A DNA stretch of 64,000 nucleotides. Source: Sequoia sempervirens. Taxonomy: Eukaryota; Streptophyta; Pinopsida; Cupressales; Cupressaceae. The notes beneath the pieces are model-generated. The model was given only the letters and a program-made list of their open reading frames with translations. It did not search any database and was not told the DNA's origin. This document shows positions 11,697-22,752 of this stretch, piece by piece. Location: positions 565,581,921 through 565,645,920 of the forward strand of contig VDFB02193867.1 of assembly GCA_007258455.2 (NCBI GenBank), given 5' to 3'. Numbering within the stretch: the stretch's first letter is position 1; every line of letters starts with the position of its first letter. Both the position numbers and the translations under genes were made by a program.

Positions 11697-13521
11697 TTGG
11701 AATATAAACTTGATTCATACATCATGAGTGGTCTAAATCAACCAAACTATCAAAGCCTTACAATGCCAATTGATTATCAAAACTCACATTTATGCAATCC
11801 ATACATGGCATCATTATCTCCTACAAACCTTAATGGTACAACAAATGTGAGTATGCCCAATCTAAATTTTGGAACACCTTTCCCTATGGTAGATTTAAAT
11901 CGAATTTGAAACATACAAATCTATCAACTAAACAATCAATGCATGAGTCTTCAACAAAACAACATTATCGGGACCAAATCCATACATGCCAAATGTGAAT
12001 ATACCAAATACAAGTTTACCAAACGTGAACATTTTGAATCCACACTTGGTAAACTTTGGGATGGATATGTTTACGAATCATACAAATGTTGTTCAAAGTC
12101 CAAAAAAATGTTAATGAATCTATGTATCGATCTGAGCCAAGGTAACACGATGCAAAATCAAAGTTACCTAAATCAAGGCAATATTATTTCCAACCACAAC
12201 AATGTTCAATTCAAACCTATCATGCCAAATCCAAAGATCATACCAAATCAAAAAAATTTCCAAAATCAATCACCACAAGGTCAATCTAAAGTAGAAATCT
12301 CACAAGGTAACAAACAAAAATACACACCACTTGGGAAACTAATCGAATCGATCATGCAATAAATAGTAAATGAGAATCTCATCAAAATCCCCAACTATGA
12401 GAATTATCAAGAGCCCTTGGTAAAACCACAGTGCTATAATGAGAAACACCTTTGTGAGTATCACAAAATAAAGGGACACAACATCATATTATGTTCGACT
12501 CAAAAATCTCATCCAAGACCTGATTCATCAAAAAATAATAACTATTGGCGATCCATCGACCAATGATCATGTTGAAAATTTCTCTACATCATCCAATGAG
12601 TTAGAAGGCATATCTCAAGAATTTATTCCAAAGCGTGATCAACATCTTTCATCAAAGTCTAGTAATGGTCCTTTCCAAGACATGTTTGCAGATATTGAAG
12701 GAATCTTCAACTCAACATTTGATCCAAGTCCACTCAAAGATCAAGAGGATATCGATCCATTTCCCATGCCTAAAGAAGACATCCAAGAACCCTTTATAAG
12801 CAATCGATCCTTTGAAACTGATCCATGTCAAAAACTTGATCCAAAGCATGTCAAAAGCAATTATGAAATCATTCAAGATCAAGAATTTATATCTCCAAGC
12901 TACTACAATGATCTAATGGATACTCTCCTATCTATACAAGATGATCATATCCACATATCACATACTCCTACATCTACCCATGAGATGCTTTCTTTGGATG
13001 GAAACATAGATGATCTTCATTTAGAGCAGGATTCCTTTATTCCTGACATTATTAAACAAAAAGAGCAGGTTATTGATTCCTACAGTCAAACTAAATTGTC
13101 AACATCAAGATCAAATATATCAAAAATTCAGACTGAGGAAATCATGTATGGAGATATTCAACATTATCCACTCAAGGAAATAGGTTAGATAGAACAAGAT
13201 ATTCTGGAGTCAGCGGAGTAGCAAATTGAAATCACGTCATCTGTTGTGGTCATTTATCAGAGAATGCTTACTGAAAAAGAGATCTCAAAACAAGCAGAAT
13301 CAAGGAAAAAAGGTGCTACTACCACCATACTGGGGGAAACTTTGTCTCAAGAAAACATCAACATAGGGAGCACGAAGAATCCTTATGATGAAACCGATGC
13401 CAACAATACAACCAGCCACATCATGAATCTTCATCCACCCATCACCCCATCCACAAATTGGGACCAAAATCAAAAGAAGGATGTAAATAAAAACAAGAAG
13501 AACTTCATCAAAGAAAAATAA
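11697..13521 (+). pseudogene. Gypsy B gag-like ORF, broken
   Basis: One frame runs from 11,697 to about 12,500 with stops near 11,908 and 12,361. A frameshift near 12,496 then leads into a second frame to 13,188 and, after two stops, to 13,521. The N-terminal part is rich in Asn, Gln and Pro (repeated NPN/QNQ phrases). A zinc-knuckle-like CEYHKIKGHNIILC follows near 12,453-12,494, then LKNLIQDLIHQKIITIGDPS, as expected after the knuckle of a Tat-type gag. The C-terminal part is acidic (MFADIEGIFNSTFDPSPLKD). The knuckle has His at the second position and then GHx4C. It would be the RNA-binding part of a nucleocapsid. No protease is seen. Confidence 0.65.
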
Positions 13522-16500
13522 GCTAAAAAGAACATCAAAAAAATCAAATACACATGGATACCAAAGAATAATAAAGAAATATTATCCCTATCAAACTCCA
13601 TTAGTCAAAAAAATTATGGGGAAAAATAAAAGAGGGAAAAATATCCATCAAAGATGTCCACAAAGGAAAAAATAGACTTCTCAATCAACGTACAAAGTAA
13701 TCAAGCATTTGGTCCTAATTCAATGTACACTTCCGTATCCACCCATCATTGCTCATCTTCCCAAGTTTGGAGAGTCAAAGGTTCCAAACTGTAAACCAAT
13801 CCATTCTTTATTCCTAAACACACTCCATCCATGCCTCCAAACATGATATCCAATTCTCACATTGACCATGTATTGGAAACCACCCTTTAGCATAAGGATT
13901 TAGAAATCACTCTATCACAATGTGCACACAAAGACAAAGTTAACTCTGGTATCAACAAAGCGGATCAAGAATCTCAAAAGTTGCTTTCAAGTGCATGTAT
14001 GTTGGAAAAGCATCTACATTGACACCATCAGGTGGTTCAATATGAGCTTAAAATCTTTCACAGAAAAATACAAAAATAAAATAAAATATGAAAATCCAAA
14101 AAAATAAAAAAAAGGATTGAAAATAGTAAAGAAAAAAAATCGTCCTCTAGTGAAAACCACATGGGTGGTGCTTTGGACAGGTACCTTGATGAAAACCTGG
14201 AAAGAAGGCATCATGTGTAGAATTGAGCATCTACGTGTGCCATTTCAGGTGGAAGCATCTCATCCCATCCATAATAAATCCAACATTCCATCCATCCTAT
14301 CCATAATAAATCCATTCATCCATGAACCATTTATCCAATCCATTTTCATCCATCTACATCCATCTTCCAAATTATCTTGATCTTGGCAAAGTTTGGTGCA
14401 CACTTTACACTTGCTTATGTTAAACATCTTGGCATGGGTCATTTTCATTGATCTTATCCTACCCAACATTATCTGAGCCATGAAGCATTATCCAAATAAC
14501 CATCCTCTATTTGAACACCTTATCTTATCACAAGATAATCCATATCCCTCCGTCCACACACCTATCCAAGAATCCACCCATGGAATTCCATACATTGCTA
14601 GACAATGGAGGCATAAATTTACATCTTGCTTTGGGAATAAATCTTGATCTATATCCTCCAACTTATGTGGTGATCCAAACATTGGCAAACGTGAAATTAA
14701 ATTAGTCAAAGCATTTGTGAGCCAAAATTCAAATCACTAGCCCATGGCATATTTTGACGAGAAGATGTTCCTTATTAAGTTTTATCTTCAATTGAACATC
14801 AATCCAAACAATCAATATCATTTGCATCCAATTTTCACTTCAAACATCACATCAAATCATTCAAAACAAGTTTGTTCCAAAATCAAGCTTCAAAATCCTG
14901 ATCAATCAATTCCAATCAAAAAATCATCATCTCGGGATATCCTTCCCAATCCTTGTGTTTCTTAACACTATCCTTGCATTGTTGTGTATCCTCAACAATG
15001 TTATCACCAATCAATCCATCATCATCTTGGGATATCCTTCCTAATCCTTGTGTTGCTTAACACTATCATTGCATTGTTGTGTATCCTCAACAATGTTATC
15101 ATCATCAATCCATCAATCTAATCAATCAACCTTAGCTTGGTTTTCAACAAAATCTCAAAACATAGCACTGGTATCATCACACATATCCAAATCATCAAAA
15201 TCATGCAAAAATCCAAAAACAACCAAATCATATCAAAATCCAAAAACAAGTCAAAAAAATAGAAAATGTCAAAAACATGCTATCTGACCTACATCGTTTC
15301 TGAGCTTAAACATAGGCAAGGCTAATATTTGATGAGCCCCCAAGACACAAAATCCAAAAACATTCATAAAATCTCATAAAAACCCAAAAAAAAATTAAAA
15401 AAATGGAAAATTAGAAAACCAAAACATTTGTAAAATCTTGAAAAAATCCAAAAACAACCTCAAAACATTTCAAAACACCAAAAACATCCAAATATATTTC
15501 AAAATAAAAAAAGAATCCATCCATCCCATTTCGCTTCACCCACAATAAACTTCCATCCATAATAAATTGATCGTCACCTTCATCCTTTGGCAATACAAAC
15601 ATAAACAACCACAACAATTGGAAAAAGCAAGCTTCAAACGTAAAATCAAAAGGAAACAACAAAATTCTAAATGCAAAATCAAACTCTTGATCATTTTCAA
15701 ACATTCCAATCAATTTAATATCAAAATCAGGCTATCAAACAACTTATCAACCCATCGTCATCCAATACAATGCAAGTCCTAGGATATATTGTTTTGACAA
15801 TGGGCATCATTTTGGATATCACTTTGGATTTTTATCCTAACCAAAACACATCCCCTTGGCTAGAGGTATGAAGAACATTGACTTGTTTGTGTGCTTGTTT
15901 TTTTCTTTTGATTTATCTTATTGCGTTCATTCCAATGACCTCTCAATGATGTCTAATCAAAATGATTTAGAGAGAAAGGAATGGGGCATTGATCATTATA
16001 TTTTTTCTGTTGTGCTTGTTGGACGTTCTTGTAATATAACTTGGTGAATACTTTCTTTGTTAGGTGCATCCTAGCAAAAATTTTGTATGTCAGGTGTGAA
16101 CAAGAATACTCTTATCTGTTTGTGAAGTCAAAGTCCATCTCACTAGATACAATGCCATCCTAGTTGTCTATACCTTGATGCATCGTATCTACGTGTGTTA
16201 TCAAATATAAAGTAAATGGCCCCTTTTAAAATCCCAATTGTCGACAAGCGAACACCATCATCAACATCATCATCCATCATTCATCATCATCTCCAATAAA
16301 GTCTTAATGCATCATGGACTTGTTGGATCCTCTTGTCATCATCTTATTTCTTCTTATTCTTCTATCTTTACTAACATCTCTATCCAAATTGGTGTGATAT
16401 CTCGAAATACACAAGAGGCTACCCATGGCTGATGACTGTCTATACATCATCAAAATTCTCTACGTCAAATATCTAATTTTTCTAAAGAATTATTTTTTAT

Positions 16501-16707
16501 CCTTTGATCAGTAGAACCACTTCTCTCACATTTTATCATGATCTCGAACAAAAAATTGACGTCTCCACTCAATCTCTCGAGGGGGCAGTATACCAATGTA
16601 ATTCTTCTCACTAGGGTAATAGTGGGGCATCCAAAAAATTAGAGAGTTTTTGACTTTTGATCATGGAAAGGTTATTCTTTGAACCAATCCAGCAAGTACG
16701 TTGCTTC
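13522..16707 (+). other. Gypsy B 3' non-coding region, A/C-rich
   Basis: No coding support on either strand. Contains many aaaatccaaaaac phrases (15,170-15,500) and a hairpin-bearing tandem duplication (14,932-15,118). Blocks shared with 59,391-61,196 show that this region belongs to the element and is conserved in its family. A ctctcgaggggg block near 16,577 precedes the 3' end and is also found at 63,830. Confidence 0.7.
14932..15118 (+). repeat. Two tandem ~93-bp units with an 8-bp hairpin
   Basis: Two copies of a unit beginning gggatatccttcc and containing cattgttg-tgtatcct-caacaatg, a perfect 8-bp stem. The homologous region of the second element (59,773-60,004) has two full copies and a partial third, so copy number varies within the family. 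Confidence 0.8.
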
Positions 16708-16721
16708 AAAGAGGGGCAGAA
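16708..16721 (+). promoter_or_regulatory. Polypurine tract of gypsy B
   Basis: aaagaggggcagaa directly before the 3' LTR start, matching aaagaggggaaaaa at 63,953-63,966 in the related element. Primes plus-strand synthesis. Confidence 0.8.
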
Positions 16722-17997
16722 TGTAGACATGGAAAATATACCAATCACACCTGATCCTAATTTTACTAACACCAATTCATCTTGAATCATCTCCCTGCTA
16801 ATCATTTAATTAAATAATCTCTATTTAATTAAATTCATCACATTTCATCTCTTAATTAAATAAATGAATTCTATCTAATCAAGTCATCATCTCCTATTAA
16901 TTAAATAAATCATTTTTATTTAATTAATCCTATAGTCCCTCTTTTAATTAAATAATTCATTTTATTTAATTAATCTCTAAATTCATTCCATTTAATTAAA
17001 TAAATTAATCTTTATTTGATTTAATCTAACACCATCTTCTTTAATTAAAAAATTAAAATATTTATTTAATTAAGTCTAAATCATTTTCCTCTCATTTTGA
17101 TTTATTTCAATAAAAAAATCTAAATTAAATGGTCAAATCAGCTAATCCCTCATTAAATTAATCAAATCTTGATTAATTTAATCCTAATCTATCAAATCCT
17201 CTAGCTTTTTCCACTTTCTCATGAAAATAAATTTATCAATTTATTAAATCATCTATTTTCTTTCAAAAAGGCATCAATGGTTGAAATATTCCCCAAATTT
17301 GAAAAATCGCGCCAAAAGGGTTTGTCCTTCCAACAAAGCATTTAAAATCTCTTACATGTCCTTGTGCATTGAGCCAAGTGGCATTTAACTCTTCTTACAT
17401 CCCCTCTAAACATGCCATTTCATCAAATTCAAATTTCAAACTTGCACATTGATCAAAATGTGCTCAACCCTTGTCCACTCACATGATGACAAGTGGCTTC
17501 TTCCTATTGGCTAGGTTTTTATCCCACATTCATCCCTTTTTCCTCTTCTCTCTTCAATTTCTTCTATAAATAGAGAGGTTATCCTTCATTGTTATCATCC
17601 ACAATTTGAGAAAACTCATTATACTCATTTTCATCTTCAAGCATTAGCATTTTTCATCAATTTCATCAAGGCATAGCTAGGTTATTGCAGGTTTTCTCCA
17701 TGGAGTTCATTTGAAGCAATCACCAAGTGGATCAATCATCACCAAATCATCAAAATCTTGCATAGGAGTTGGGAAAAGGCCAATTTTCACATCAAATTGG
17801 CACCAATTCCCCCATGGGATCAAGAGTTTTCTTAATTAATTAGGATTTCATCTCTTTTTCAATTTGTTCTTGATTCTTATTTCTTATTTTGAGCATTTCT
17901 AATGGATTTCATGGGGAATCTTGATTCTTACTTTCGTATGATCTTCTAATGTGTTTGTTTGTTGTCTCTTGCAGAGTACTAGGATCTTGGTTCTACA
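16722..17997 (+). repeat. 3' LTR of gypsy B
   Basis: Collinear with 7886-9157, ending ggttctaca and followed by the second catag copy. Confidence 0.94.
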
Positions 17998-18002
17998 CAT
18001 AG

Positions 18003-18345
18003 ACCGCTTATCTTATATATCGCCGCATCGACCCATGCTCTTACAACATTGTTGGCTCAACACAACGATCAAGGTAAAGATCACCATATTTATTTCATTA
18101 GCTGCACCTTAATTGATTATGAAATAGGATATTCACCAATTGAAAAACAATGTTTGGCTCTTGTATTCGCTACTAGTAAGTTGCGACATTATTTACTAAA
18201 TGATGAAATACAAGTAATCACAAAATTTGATCCTTTTAAATATCTTTTCAACAAAACAGATCTCTCCAGATACTTAGCTAAGTGGGTAATGTTGTTAATT
18301 GATTTTGACATTAAATTTGTTTCAAAAAAATAAATTAAAGGCCAA
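18003..18345 (+). pseudogene. Gypsy A RT connection / RNase H domain
   Basis: Resumes gypsy A pol after element B. Reads THALTTLLAQHNDQGKDHHI, YFISCTLIDYEIGYSPIEKQ, CLALVFATSKLRHYL, then LAKWVMLLIDFDIKFV, the standard RNase H fold segment of plant Ty3/gypsy pol. A stop follows FVSKK (18,331-18,333) before IKGQALTDHLVD. Degrades the RNA strand of the RNA-DNA hybrid. Frame restored exactly when B and one catag are removed. Confidence 0.9.
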
Positions 18346-18800
18346 GCCTTAACCGATCACTTGGTTGATGCTCCTTTTCCTTTTGCTTTACCTACACCTG
18401 ATTTGTTTCCTGATGATCATGTCTTAATCGCTGACATTAAATCAAGGGAGTTATTTTTTGATAGATCTAAGTGTAGAATAGGTTCTGATGCTAGAGTGAT
18501 ACTCATTCCACCTGATGGAAAACCTGTTCCCTTATCTTATCGATTAAATTTCCTATGCACAAATAATACGATTGAGTATGAGGCTTTGATCATAGGATTA
18601 CAAGCTGCTTTATCTTTAAACGCTAAACATATCAAGATCTTTGGCGATTCATAATTGGTCATCAAACAAATCAATGGTACATATCAAACTAAACATGAAA
18701 AATTATTAAAATACAAAGCTCTTACAATGAGATTATTAGAAAAATTTGACTCGTTCACCATTGATAACATCCCACACAAAGATAATTGACACACAAATGC
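18346..18800 (+). pseudogene. Gypsy A second (archaeal-type) RNase H
   Basis: A second RNase H follows the first, a hallmark of the Tat lineage. LFFDRSKCRIGSDARVILI contains the first catalytic Asp, NTIEYEALIIGLQAALSL the Glu, and IKIFGDS-LVIKQINGTYQ the next Asp. A stop (18,652-18,654) replaces the Gln after FGDS. It continues through KHEKLLKYKALTMRLLEKFD and SFTIDNIPHKDN before a stop near 18,789. The D-E-D residues are retained although the frame is broken. Confidence 0.88.
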
Positions 18801-19200
18801 AATTATGAGTGCAGCTTCTCTCATATCCCCACACGATCATTCCACAGACTTCAACTTTGTTATCCATCCATCATGAAACCTTCGATTGATACTCTGTTAG
18901 AAGACATTTTGACAATAACTCAAGATGCTTCATGTGAATGGTACGATACAATATACAACTATTTGAATGAAGGTACCATTCCTAAACCTACCACAATGAA
19001 TACTCAAAACTGTTTACGTAAACTTGCGACTAAATATGTGATCTTGCAAATGCCTTGTATAAAAGATCTTTTAATGGTCTTCTATTCGATGTCTTAGAGA
19101 TTCTGAAATCCCTTTAGCACTTGAATAGGCTCATGCTAGTGCCTATGGCGGTCATTTTGGAGGTCATTCATTAGTGTCTTCGAATAGTATGATTGTTAAA
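18801..19200 (+). pseudogene. Gypsy A integrase N-terminal fragment
   Basis: After the second RNase H the sequence encodes EWYDTIYNYLNEGTIPKP, RKLATKYVILQ and then, after a frameshift, AHASAYGGHFGGHSLVS. This is the start of the HHCC zinc finger that opens retroviral-type integrases. The sequence then leaves the family at about 19,200; the DDE core and C-terminal domain are missing. Element A therefore lost its integrase by deletion or replacement at this junction. Confidence 0.8.
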
Positions 19201-19558
19201 GCACCGTTGTTTAAAGTTATTTGATTCAAAGTAACTTTCACATTGCTTCATTCTTGACAACTAATCTTGTGTTTATCTTGAACACTAAGGTAGTTATTTA
19301 AGTTCATTTTATAATTGCTTTAGGCTTCATACTATTCCTGTTGTGTTAAGTTAGTTCCTTATTAGTGTATTTGATTTAACATATTCTTTTCTCATTATCC
19401 ATGTCGTATCTATGTTAAAACTAAAATATGTTTTACATAATCCTATTAAATCATGTAGCCATTAATTAAATACTTTTACTATAAGTCATTTAATTAATCA
19501 CATAGCATTTAACATCCACATAAAAAAGCAACATCATCATAACATCAAAAGAGAATGT
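19201..19558 (+). other. Gypsy A post-pol spacer, nothing recognised
   Basis: AT-rich, stops in all frames. It separates the truncated integrase from the 3' end of the antisense PMD gene. Confidence 0.6.
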
Positions 19559-22147
19559 CTATATCTCTTTCAAATTTATATACATATCATCATCATATAC
19601 AATGTCAAAATGGTCTATGAGAGCTAGACCCCTCAAGATCTGACACTCATGATCCAGTCCCTGGACATTGTGAGATTGTCGTGTGCGACCGTGTTCATGA
19701 ACAGTTGAGTCTAAGTGCATACTCCAGACCCTATACTCGACCAACGGCTACAAGCCACTCATCTGCCATCTGATCCCTCTCTGCTCATGTCTGTGCCAAC
19801 TCTTCCTGCAATCTCTCTACCTCTGCTAAGGACTGTGTTGACTATAGTGCACTCTTAGCTTGATGGAGTTGCCTCCTCACACTCTCATACATTTCTCGTA
19901 GCCTTGTGAAAGGTCTGAGTGACTCTGGCTCTTCCTCCATGATCGGTGGGGGAATGTAGTTAGGATCCATCTCCTCCTCATCAATGGATGCATGCACTAT
20001 CTCTATGGCAGCCTGATGATAGAACTCTCGCTAGTCTCTCATCTCTCCTGCAAGATAGACAATGTACACAATCAATAACACATCATCATGATATATATAA
20101 AACATTAAAGCATAAATTACTAAAGGACACTCATAAAATAAAATATCATCACCTATGTCTCCAGGTGCATGAGGAATATCAACCTCATCCTCTCTGGGGG
20201 GCATTAAAGATGTGCTAGCCTCTCTTTGACTCTGAGTGTTGATGTCTGCTGTAGTTACTACCCGTGATCTAGTTTTCTAAGTATGTGAGGACTCTCCATG
20301 CTCGTACCGATCCTCAGTAGCTACCACATCACCCTCGCTCAGGGGTGGCTCTACCTCATAATAATCATCCTCCTCATAATCCTCCTCCTTATCATCCTCT
20401 CCTCCATACTGGTCCTCATAGTCAGGATCAGCCTCAAACTGGTACTCATCATCAATAGCATCTGTAAATATATCCACTAGCCTATACTATATCTCCTCTG
20501 CTCTCTCATCTGGTGTTGGTCCTGCATCACCTATAGGGAAATCCATGGGGAACATAAGAGCTGGTTGTGCATATGACCACCACTCCTCATGCTCATTTGT
20601 GTTTCTGACATCATTAGCATAGGATGTTGGTGGCTGATCGTGATTTGAATCCTCAGAATCACTCTCACAAACATGATCTATAGTCAGCTGAATAGTATCA
20701 CCTAGCTTTTGGGCACTCGACATTGATCATCTAATGAAGGGACACACCCTTGGTGGTGTCTGTACTTGTCCAAACTGTCGCATGAATCACCCATAATAGA
20801 ATGGTCATACAATGTAGTCATGCCTCCCAACTACGTACCTATCCATTTGCATCCTCCTTAGCTTTCTTGTGGGATCTGGCCATTGTAGAGTGAGTAGATA
20901 GGGTCTCTAAAGGATCTCGTCCTCTTCCAGCTGATCAAATCTCACCCTCCAAAACTATAAATCTTCATAATACCATAGGCATCACAAAGGATAGTCGAAT
21001 GCTTGTGGATAACCTACAACTATAGTACAATGGTATCTAACGGGCTTGGTACATGTGATATGCTCAACGCACCACACTTGTAGAAGTGTACAATGCACCA
21101 TATTATTGATATCTCAAAATACAAACCAACCATGATCATAATACAAGTGTGCTAGAATGCAACAAACCCAAGCATAGACTGTCCTCTACTCATGCATCCC
21201 TCGTATCAAGTCTACTAGTCCTCCATATAAGTGTACCACTCATCCATCTGGATTGAGAAGCAATGCCATAGTGTGCATCATAATCCGTCTAATCATAGGA
21301 GCTCATGAATAAAGTAGCATGGGCAGCTCAATCTGCACTCTATCCCTCTCATCATGTATAGGTCCATCTAAACAATACTACATGTCTCTATTCTTCTCTC
21401 GGAATGACTGATCCCCCATAAATATACCCGCTCTCCTTGAATGGGAACTTGGAGGATGAAGTGTACGTCCTCGAGAGTGATCATCATTTCCCCAGTGGGA
21501 AGATAAAAGGTACAAGTATCAGTATCCCAATGCTCACATAGAGCCATAAGCATGGTGTCATGGTATCTCATAGGTGGCATAAGATATGCCCAATAGATAC
21601 CCATTGACTATAAATGCTCTACCTCTATCATTGATAGTGGTGGTGCATGATCTCTCAAGAATGTAAGCTATCTCCCATGTAGCCACTGTCGCGACTGGGC
21701 GTGAACCTATCAAAATCATCACAAATGCTCTAAATTTCATCTAAATTCTTCAATTTTCACATATTTCATCATGCAAGTGTGATAAAGTTAATCTAGCGTG
21801 CTCTTCTAATGGCCCTAGATACTTTAGAACCCTCTTTGGACATTATGCAAAGAAATGGGACACTTCGTGAAGAAATGGGATGCTTTGCGAAGAAACGGGA
21901 CACTTTGTGAACAAAAGGGACACTTTGCAAATAAATGGGACACTTTGCAAAAAAGGGGACACTTTGCAAACTTTTTTTTCCAAGAACCCTAAAATTAACC
22001 TATCCATGTCTAAAAATCATTAAATTATTACAAAATCACAGGGTGAAAGTTGTAGAATTGACTCACCTCATGATACAGCTCACCGCGTGCCACCTGATCA
22101 TGAAGATCATCCAACCATGAAGGTGCAAAATCCCATCTACTCAACAT
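19559..22147 (-). pseudogene. Plant mobile domain (PMD) gene carried antisense in gypsy A
   Basis: Minus-strand gene with visible splice signals. Exon 1 (22,147-22,067) has 27 codons beginning MLSRWDFAPSWLDDLHDQ and ends before GTGAGT. The intron (22,066-21,707) ends TTTTGATAG. Exon 2 starts at 21,706 in phase and carries the PMD core: LTFLRDHAPPLSMIEVEHL, LMALCEHWDTDTCTFYLPTG, EMMITLEDVHFILQVPIQGE. Later segments include WPDPTRKLRRMQMDRYVVGR and an acidic C-terminal tail (20,277-20,470). A second GT...AG intron is likely near 20,150-20,056. Several stops show decay. PMD proteins (MAIN/MAIL1 family in Arabidopsis) act in silencing and genome stability, and PMD is widespread in transposons. 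Antisense extra ORFs between pol and 3' LTR are known for Tat elements. Confidence 0.8.
21845..21970. repeat. 20-bp tandem repeat inside the PMD-gene intron
   Basis: About six copies of a strict 20-base unit, agaaatgggacactttgcaa, running from 21,845 to 21,970. It lies wholly inside the inferred first intron of the antisense PMD gene. Copies differ by one to four bases. Confidence 0.9.
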
Positions 22148-22740
22148 GTTCCTCTCTTACTCACCACTTTCAAGCTACAAGAAGGTAAAATGAATAGTAA
22201 GTGATAAGTTACTTCATCTACTTTTAACCTCTTTTCATCTCTTTTTACTTTTACATATTCACATGCGGGTTTCATGTTTTTTAAAAAACTCATCATGTGG
22301 TCATTCTTCAAATTGACATAATAGGAGCTAGGGTAATCCATTTTCGACACCATTTGATGCATTGGAATTGTGATTATGTACTTGATGTCATCATTTGTCT
22401 ATCGTTATGTGGCATGGTACTTGGAAATTCCCAACGATATGATTTCTCCTATTCAATGTGGCTAGATTACTACCTTGATTCCACCTCCCTAAAGCAAGTG
22501 GAATCAAGGGGGGCATACATCTACCCTTGAATCGGATTCCTAAGAAGTTAGACAAAAGTATTTTTGGACAATTAATGAATGTGTGTTGTAGGATGCAGTT
22601 TCTAATGTTGTGGTTGTGCAAATAACTACACTGGGGGCTTCATTCTCCTGTCTTTTGAATGAATATCCTTTTATGTAATAAGGTGCATCATTTAGAGTCC
22701 TTTAGTTTACATATGCACATAGACTCATATGGGTGCTAAA
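22148..22740 (+). other. Gypsy A region between PMD gene and 3' LTR
   Basis: No coding support. It would contain the PMD gene promoter if that gene were expressed from its own start; no TATA or CAAT box is convincing. Two G-runs (aaggggggcat near 22,506 and ctgggggctt near 22,632) resemble purine-tract material. Confidence 0.5.
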
Positions 22741-22752
22741 TTGGGGGCTAAA
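22741..22752 (+). promoter_or_regulatory. Polypurine tract of gypsy A
   Basis: ttgggggctaaa immediately upstream of the 3' LTR start tgtgccatag. Interrupted by ct, but position is right. Confidence 0.65.

Larger units (their letters stand above)
7886..17997 (+). mobile_element. Gypsy element 'B', non-autonomous, nested in RT of gypsy A
   Basis: 10.1-kb element with LTRs 7886-9157 and 16,722-17,997, termini tgtaga/tctaca and a perfect catag target duplication. The internal region has a long leader, a degraded gag-like ORF with a zinc-knuckle-like motif, and 3 kb of non-coding A/C-rich sequence up to a purine tract. No protease, RT, RNase H or integrase is visible, so it is non-autonomous. The gag knuckle CEYHKIKGHNIILC resembles Tat-type gag. 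LTRs differ by about 6-7% by eye, youngest of the nest. A relative lies at 59,391-64,000, and an inverted copy at 53,760-54,949. Confidence 0.93.

Noticed and set aside
14260..15713. Several 60-100 codon ORFs on both strands
   Set aside because: They lie in the A/C-rich non-coding 3' region of gypsy B and are not conserved as proteins in the related element at 59,391-61,196.
21845..21970. Regular 20-bp repeats as a CRISPR array
   Set aside because: Units are contiguous with no spacers, and the context is a plant retrotransposon.
22141..22621. Small ORFs near the gypsy A purine tract as an env-like gene
   Set aside because: Too short, no signal peptide or transmembrane segment pattern, no family resemblance.
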